In this document: positions 59,896 to 64,000 of the stretch, piece after piece | Layout of the letters: every line of letters begins with the position of its first letter | Numbering within the stretch: position 1 is the stretch's first letter | Assembly: GCF_000010405.1 (NCBI RefSeq) | Contig: NC_009465.1 | Location: forward strand, 248,001-312,000 | Length of the DNA stretch: 64,000 bases | Reading direction: 5' to 3' | Source: Candidatus Vesicomyosocius okutanii | Lineage (GTDB): Bacteria; Pseudomonadota; Gammaproteobacteria; PS1; Pseudothioglobaceae | Program-made: the position numbers and the translations under genes | Notes under the pieces: generated by a model | Databases searched by the model: none | Seen by the model: the letters and a program-made list of their open reading frames with translations, nothing else | What the model was told of the DNA's origin: nothing

Positions 59896-60018
59896 TTAAT
59901 AAATTTTTTTAACACTAGCAGTTATTAAATTAGAGTTTTCTGTAGCTTTATTAAATAACTTATCTTTTAGTTTTTTAATAGTATTATTAATAACTTTTAA
60001 TTGTTGTTCTAAATTCAT
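59896..60018 (-). CDS. Short 40-codon frame coupled to nadD
   Basis: ATG at 60018 overlaps the nadD stop (ATGA), and the frame runs 40 codons to TAA at 59896. The predicted peptide is a lysine/asparagine-rich helix starting M-N-L-E-Q-Q-L-K-V-I-N-N. rsfS usually follows nadD, and this could be its shortened relic, but no diagnostic RsfS residues are visible. It may be a small gene of its own or a fragment. Confidence 0.4.
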   Translation of the reverse strand: MNLEQQLKVINNTIKKLKDKLFNKATENSNLITASVKKIY

Positions 60019-60647
60019 AAGGCATTAATATAATTAATGATAGAATCTGGTAATAGTCCAGATAAATTCTTTTGACTTTTTATTTTACCTTGAATAGTGC
60101 TTGAAGAAATATTAAGCATTTGATTATTTGCAAAAAAGATAAATCCTGTCTTTTGTTTTGTTAAATCATTGATTATATTAGTTAATCTAAAACCATATTT
60201 TTTTTGATACGTTAAGATACCAGGTCTGGACATTATTACTAGATGACAATATTGATAAAAATTTTGACACTCTTCCCAACTGCTAAGTGTGTTAAAACTA
60301 TCCATCCCCATGATTAAACAAATAGAATTATTTTGATATTTTGATTGTATGTATTTGAGTGAGTTAATAGTGTAAGAGTTTTTATTTTGCTTAATTTCTC
60401 TAGTATCTATTGAGAGTGTGTTAAATTCCTTAATAGCTAAATGTAACATATCTATACGTTGATTAATACTAAAATTAAGTTGTTTTTTATGTACGGGTTT
60501 GTCACAAGGCATTAAAAATAATTTAGATAATCTAAGTTTATCTTTAAGTTGGGCAGCATTTTTTAGATGTCCGTAATGAATTGGATCAAATGATCCACCA
60601 AAAAAACCAATTATTTTAAACAACTTAGAATGTAAACTTTTTTGCAA
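60015..60647 (-). CDS. nadD: Nicotinate-nucleotide adenylyltransferase
   Basis: Makes NaAD from nicotinate mononucleotide in NAD synthesis. It has 210 residues. The nucleotidyltransferase motif G-G-S-F-D-P-I-H-Y-G-H is near residue 17, L-M-P-C-D-K-P-V-H-K near residue 41, M-G-M-D-S-F near residue 93, and the C-terminal I-S-S-S-T-I motif near residue 177. The N terminus is about 8 residues longer than usual, and an internal start cannot be excluded. It follows the gloB-like gene by 3 bases; holA is not present. Confidence 0.94.
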   Translation of the reverse strand: MQKSLHSKLFKIIGFFGGSFDPIHYGHLKNAAQLKDKLRLSKLFLMPCDKPVHKKQLNFSINQRIDMLHLAIKEFNTLSIDTREIKQNKNSYTINSLKYIQSKYQNNSICLIMGMDSFNTLSSWEECQNFYQYCHLVIMSRPGILTYQKKYGFRLTNIINDLTKQKTGFIFFANNQMLNISSSTIQGKIKSQKNLSGLLPDSIINYINAL

Positions 60648-60650
60648 TAC

Positions 60651-61373
60651 TCATAACATATCCTTAATTTCTGCTTGGGTTAGTGGGCCTGTAGGATAAG
60701 GAATTTTTCCTTGTTGCATACTGTTTACGTAATTAACAAAATCATCCTCGTTGTCAAGTAATAAGAAAGCATTTCCTTGTTTTTGCTCACCCATTGTTGT
60801 GTTAATTTTTGAGCCGTAGTCATGTCCACAATGTAGCATAACATCATTATCTATATATTTGAGTTTTTGCATGGAGTTAAATAATTCTTTAATATTACCA
60901 CCAGGTAATGAACAATGTCCTGCCCCATAAACAAACAAAGTATCTCCAGCAATAATATGTCTATCTAATAAATAACAAATACCACCAGCACTGTGTCCTG
61001 GCGTGTTAATAATTTTAGCTGTTGTGTTGCCAATAAAAATAGTGTCGTTGTTTTCAACTGTATCAGGTAAATTATTAATCTTTAAATAATGAATTTCATT
61101 AACACCTACTGTTATTTTAGCACCAGTTGCTTCTACAATTTCATCAACGGCATTGGTATGGTCAAAGTGCCAATGGGTTAGCCAAATATCAGTGAGTGTG
61201 TAGCCTTTATCGTGTATTCTTTGAATAAATAATGGTGCATTCCATGCTGGATCAACAATAGCACAGGTTTTTGTACTATGGTCAAAGATAAAGTGAATTG
61301 AGTCTTCTAAAACACCAATGTGATAGAGAATTTCTAGTGTATAGGTTTTTTCTTTAAAGGTTTGTATATTCAT
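60651..61373 (-). CDS. Metallo-beta-lactamase-fold hydrolase (glyoxalase II-like)
   Basis: A 240-residue MBL-fold protein with all metal ligands: T-H-W-H-F-D-H near residue 65, the histidine of T-P-G-H-S-A-G-G near residue 124, the bridging aspartate in A-G-D-T-L-F near residue 140, and the last histidine in C-G-H-D-Y-G near residue 178. It is close to hydroxyacylglutathione hydrolases, but the N terminus and G-H-C-S-L-P-G-G region could also fit a persulfide-dioxygenase-like enzyme. The exact substrate is therefore open. Operon with nadD. Confidence 0.8.
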   Translation of the reverse strand: MNIQTFKEKTYTLEILYHIGVLEDSIHFIFDHSTKTCAIVDPAWNAPLFIQRIHDKGYTLTDIWLTHWHFDHTNAVDEIVEATGAKITVGVNEIHYLKINNLPDTVENNDTIFIGNTTAKIINTPGHSAGGICYLLDRHIIAGDTLFVYGAGHCSLPGGNIKELFNSMQKLKYIDNDVMLHCGHDYGSKINTTMGEQKQGNAFLLLDNEDDFVNYVNSMQQGKIPYPTGPLTQAEIKDML

Positions 61374-61396
61374 GTTATTATTTTAACAATTATGTC

Positions 61397-61424
61397 TTGA
61401 CTATTTTAACTTAGAGATTATAAT
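61397..61424 (+). promoter_or_regulatory. Sigma70 promoter for the tRNA-Ala/tRNA-Glu unit
   Basis: TTGACT at 61397-61402 and a perfect TATAAT at 61419-61424 with a 16-base spacer. The predicted start is near 61431, about 37 bases before tRNA-Ala. It is the best promoter match I see in the window. Confidence 0.65.
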
Positions 61425-61467
61425 TTAAATTTTTTGTTTATAGGTTAGTAATTTAATAATGTTTTGT

Positions 61468-61543
61468 GGGGCTATAGCTCAGTTGGGAGAGCACGACACT
61501 GGCAGTGTCGGGGTCAGCGGTTCGATTCCGCTTAGCTCCACCA
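61468..61543 (+). tRNA. tRNA-Ala (anticodon GGC)
   Basis: A 76-base cloverleaf. Acceptor GGGGCTA pairs with TAGCTCC; the anticodon stem CGACA/TGTCG has loop CTGGCAG, giving GGC at 61501-61503. The T-loop TTCGATT is standard and CCA is encoded. The G-U pairs and G3-U70-type identity region cannot be fully checked by eye. tRNA-Glu follows after 16 bases. Confidence 0.95.
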
Positions 61544-61559
61544 TAAGTAAAAATATTAT

Positions 61560-61634
61560 GTCGCCTTCGTCTATCGGTTAGGACACAAGGTTTTCATCCT
61601 TGTAAGAGGAGTTCGATTCTCCTAGGCGATGCCA
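61560..61634 (+). tRNA. tRNA-Glu (anticodon TTC)
   Basis: A 75-base cloverleaf with acceptor GTCGCCT/AGGCGAT (first pair G-U), D-arm containing CTATCGGTTAGGAC, anticodon stem CAAGG/CCTTG with loop TTTTCAT (TTC at 61593-61595), T-loop TTCGATT, discriminator G and encoded CCA. It differs clearly from the second tRNA-Glu at 62848 and is the parent-like sequence of the pseudogene at 62666. Confidence 0.95.
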
Positions 61635-61884
61635 TATTTTAAGTAAGTTTTGATAGATTAGGAGGTATTACCACCAAAGTAATACTCATAAATTCTTGAT
61701 TGGTATAGAAGTATTATAATATCCATACTTTGATAGACATTGAGAGTCTAGTTATATTACTTTAAACATGTAGTTACTGAAGTATTACGTGGGAGTAAGA
61801 TCATAGACAAAAATTAATCGACAAGGCAATGGATGGTATTAATCTAGTGTACTAGCTTTTGTCTGACCACTCTCTAAATAAAAT

Positions 61885-62214
61885 TTATAGGTTTGTTAAT
61901 ATTATTATTGTAAATGTGATAGCTATGACACCTAAAGCGACTGTTATTTTAGCTAATACAGTCCAAATTTTTGAACCCGTGTAACGATTAGCAGCGTTCC
62001 ACGTACCTATCATTTGACATACGTTATATGTTAAAGCCGCTAATATGGTAATAATAACCAGTGCTATAGATTCAGACATCTCGACTCCTAGCATTATTAT
62101 TTGTCCAATAAGTCCTACTAATACACCATAGAACCAATATGTTTTAGCTAGACCAAAATCACCATCAATTAACTTTTTAAAGAAAACTTTTTGTATTTCT
62201 TGAGAATCATCCAT
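61885..62214 (-). CDS. Small hypothetical membrane protein
   Basis: Unrecognised 109-residue protein. An acidic cytoplasmic-looking N terminus of about 22 residues is followed by three hydrophobic segments (about 26-44, 49-66 and 86-107). The loop before the third contains W-N-A-A-N-R-Y-T-G-S-K-I-W. There is no signal cleavage site. It stands alone between the tRNA genes and a decayed spacer. The strong membrane topology and intact frame support a real gene. Confidence 0.65.
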   Translation of the reverse strand: MDDSQEIQKVFFKKLIDGDFGLAKTYWFYGVLVGLIGQIIMLGVEMSESIALVIITILAALTYNVCQMIGTWNAANRYTGSKIWTVLAKITVALGVIAITFTIIILTNL

Positions 62215-62665
62215 ATATTAATTCCTATTATTTCGTATTAAATAGTTGTTCCAGCTGATAAGGCCTAATTGTAGACTAAATTGAATAGTACCTTACAAGG
62301 TTTTAATAAAGTATTAGGAGGTGTAACTTAATAATATAAGTCAAATCATAGCAATAATTGTTACTATATCTAGATTTGATTTAAGAATAATAATATAAAA
62401 AAATTTAATAGTATTACAGGGCTATATCTATTATTTGTAGAGGATATATAGAGTATATGGATTATAACAAAGATTAATTGTTATTAGCACAGCTAATAAA
62501 TCAGATTATACAATAGAGAATAATTACTAAATTTATATTCGTAATAGTAATAGTAGAAGTTATAATTTTTTCATATAGTATTATGGTATTCTGGTAGAAA
62601 GAATGATTGATTAAAGTACGGTATCGGTAATCTGTTTTACTTTATCAAAAGTAAAGAAAGTATAT
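62215..62665. other. Eroded spacer upstream of the tRNA-Glu pseudogene
   Basis: No coding frame on either strand. It is extremely AT-rich. A short string TATTAGGAGGTGTAACTT near 62313 resembles ATTAGGAGGTATTACC near 61659, just after the intact tRNA-Glu. This would fit an old duplication of the tRNA region, but the similarity is too short to prove it. Confidence 0.4.
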
Positions 62666-62737
62666 GTTATCTTTGTTTATCGGCTATAATTCTAAATTTT
62701 ATCTTATGAAAAAAGGAGTTTGATTTTTTTAGGCGTG
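62666..62737 (+). pseudogene. Decayed tRNA-Glu copy
   Basis: Aligns along its whole 72 bases to the tRNA-Glu at 61560. Positions 1-21 differ at six sites (five are C-to-T or G-to-A), and the stretch corresponding to tRNA positions 49-69 differs only at four sites, all C-to-T. The middle, including the anticodon arm, is scrambled and one base is inserted, so no cloverleaf can form. No CCA follows. Confidence 0.8.
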
Positions 62738-62752
62738 ATTCTACATTGATAA

Positions 62753-62786
62753 AATAGTATGGTTTTTTATAAAAAACCATACTATT
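62753..62786. repeat. 34-base perfect palindrome
   Basis: AATAGTATGGTTTTTT, AT, AAAAAACCATACTATT: both arms match over 16 bases and the AT centre is itself symmetric. It lies between the tRNA-Glu pseudogene and the intact second tRNA-Glu. It could have terminated the lost tRNA transcript. Confidence 0.7.
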
Positions 62787-62847
62787 CTTTTGTCTGTTTG
62801 TAAAATATTTAGTCTATTCCCCTAAATTTATCCATTAAAATGCTTCT

Positions 62848-62925
62848 GTCGCGTTCGTCTAGTCTGGCCCAGGACCCTAGGATTTCATCCTAGTAACAGG
62901 AGTTCAAATCTCTTACGCGACGCTA
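62848..62925 (+). tRNA. Second tRNA-Glu (anticodon TTC), 3' CTA instead of CCA
   Basis: A 78-base cloverleaf with perfect acceptor GTCGCGT/ACGCGAC, a D-loop two bases longer than in E. coli tRNA-Glu, anticodon stem CTAGG/CCTAG with loop ATTTCAT (TTC at 62884-62886), variable region TAACA, T-loop TTCAAAT and discriminator G. The genomic end reads CTA, so CCA would have to be restored by tRNA nucleotidyltransferase. Its body follows the common gammaproteobacterial tRNA-Glu pattern better than the copy at 61560. Confidence 0.85.
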
Positions 62926-62954
62926 TTTTATATCTACGTGAGTGTTGTATCAAC

Positions 62955-63899
62955 ATGAGCTTATTAAGTATTATTATTCCAAATCGCTTCATTAATCAAC
63001 GGGTTGATGTTGCAATGGCACAAATGTTGCCTAATTATTCACGTACTAAAATTACCTACTGGATAAAGTCTGGTAATGCTTTAATTCATCGTAAAACTTT
63101 TAAACCTAAAGAAAAAGTTCTAGGCGGAGAGATGGTTAATTTATTAATTAAAACTAAAAAAGCCAATTCGTGGCTAGCAGAAGATGCCGCCATTGATGTG
63201 GTATATGAAGATTCAGAGATTATTATTGTTAACAAGCCAGTAGGTTTAGTAACACATCCTGGTGCAAGCAATTGGACAGGAACACTTGCTAATGCATTGT
63301 TACATTATGATTCATCTTTAGCCAATCTTGATCGAGCTGGTATTGTTCATCGTTTGGATAAAAATACTTCAGGATTAATGGTTGTTGCACGTAGTGAATA
63401 TGCACAAAAATATTTAACTAAGCAGTTACAAACTCATAGTATTTCACGAGAATATTCAGCCATTGTATATGGCTATATGATTTCTGGTGGTAGTGTTGAT
63501 GCACCAATAGGACGTGATCCTAAGGATAGAATTAAACAAGCAGTAGTTAAAGATGGTAAATATGCGCTTACTCATTATCGTATTATTGAACGTTTCACAC
63601 ACCATACTCATGTTAAGGCAATTTTAGAAACAGGGCGTACTCATCAAATTCGAGTACATTTATCATTTATTGGACATCCACTTATTGCTGATCCAATATA
63701 TGGCGGTAAAGTTTATTTTCCAAAAAAAGCAGATAAACAACTAACAAAGGCACTTAAAAACTTCAATCGTCAAACTCTTCATGCTAAAAAGCTTACGCTT
63801 ACTCATCCAATATCTGGTGAATTAATGTCGTGGAAAATGCCATTACCACAAGATATGCAAGATTTATTACAAATATTGGCTAAATTTGATTCGTGCTGA
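62955..63899 (+). CDS. rluD: 23S rRNA pseudouridine synthase RluD
   Basis: Makes pseudouridines 1911, 1915 and 1917 in helix 69. It has 314 residues: an S4-like N-terminal domain (R-V-D-V-A-M-A, then Y-S-R-T-K-I-T-Y-W-I) and the catalytic domain with H-R-L-D-K-N-T-S-G-L-M near residue 135, where the Asp is nucleophilic. E-T-G-R-T-H-Q-I-R-V-H is near residue 226. It starts 29 bases after the second tRNA-Glu and may be transcribed with it. The divergent bamD often found nearby is not seen. Confidence 0.94.
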   Translation: MSLLSIIIPNRFINQRVDVAMAQMLPNYSRTKITYWIKSGNALIHRKTFKPKEKVLGGEMVNLLIKTKKANSWLAEDAAIDVVYEDSEIIIVNKPVGLVTHPGASNWTGTLANALLHYDSSLANLDRAGIVHRLDKNTSGLMVVARSEYAQKYLTKQLQTHSISREYSAIVYGYMISGGSVDAPIGRDPKDRIKQAVVKDGKYALTHYRIIERFTHHTHVKAILETGRTHQIRVHLSFIGHPLIADPIYGGKVYFPKKADKQLTKALKNFNRQTLHAKKLTLTHPISGELMSWKMPLPQDMQDLLQILAKFDSC

Positions 63900-64000
63900 T
63901 TAGAATTGTAAATTAGATATTAATTAAATTATTGAGCATATTACTTTTTGTTATAGTTGTTTTTCTTTATTGTTTTTGAGCGTGCCACTTGCACTAAAGC

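Overview
The window is AT-rich chromosomal DNA of a gammaproteobacterium undergoing genome reduction. Gene content (dapA-bamC, hda, cysG-type siroheme synthase, ccmF, tatABC, TorF-type porin, two P-II proteins with AmtB, glycolate oxidase next to a serine/alanine-glyoxylate aminotransferase) together with decaying spacers, pseudogenes and no mobile elements fits a thioautotrophic endosymbiont of the Ruthia/Vesicomyosocius (vesicomyid clam) group of the SUP05 clade. This placement is inference from gene content and protein resemblance; no marker gene such as rRNA, rubisco or dsr lies in the window.

Layout. 1-5 kb: an unrecognised gene end, frr and pyrH facing divergent uvrA. 5-10 kb: purN/purM, pgsA-hda, a Cys-rich unknown, cysG, a small membrane protein. 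10.2-16 kb: tRNA-Leu, serB, ccmF-ccmI, dapE, trmD in one direction. 16-24.7 kb: a nitrogen block with glnK-amtB, dapA-bamC, an unusual NAD-dependent DNA ligase, a second P-II gene, a TorF-like porin, and a CBS protein coupled to an ANTAR (NasT-like) regulator. 24.7-32 kb: hisI-hisE-tatA-tatB-tatC, gor, a VOC protein, prfB, rpsO and an lpxL homologue, all minus strand. 32-47 kb: dnaG, a broken mraZ with rsmH, parC, queD-folE2-aroG, gyrA, and mraY-dCMP deaminase-prfC. 47-54 kb: a ferredoxin, the glyoxylate aminotransferase divergent from glcDEF, rlmD, and a dead nagZ. 54-64 kb: an unknown gene that was coupled to nagZ, uvrD, a small unknown, epmB, a TlpA-like thioredoxin, an ArsC-like protein, a GST-like protein, gloB-like-nadD, tRNA-Ala/tRNA-Glu, a small membrane protein, a decayed tRNA-Glu copy, a second tRNA-Glu, and rluD.

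Working together: AmtB and the P-II proteins serve ammonium uptake and nitrogen sensing. CysG supplies siroheme. The glcDEF/aminotransferase cluster would recover glycolate carbon in a CO2-fixing cell. dapA/dapE/mraY serve lysine and peptidoglycan, hisI/hisE histidine, purN/purM purines, aroG aromatics, and serB serine.

The most informative content is decay caught at different stages: nagZ with eight internal stops but a preserved coupling to its neighbour; mraZ with a ruined 5' end; a tRNA-Glu pseudogene carrying mostly C-to-T changes; glcE about half its normal size with both ends preserved; an LpxL homologue whose catalytic glutamate is methionine; prfB without its programmed frameshift; and ccm and dcw clusters with missing members. 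I found no CRISPR array, insertion sequence, prophage, toxin-antitoxin pair or convincing new multi-gene system.
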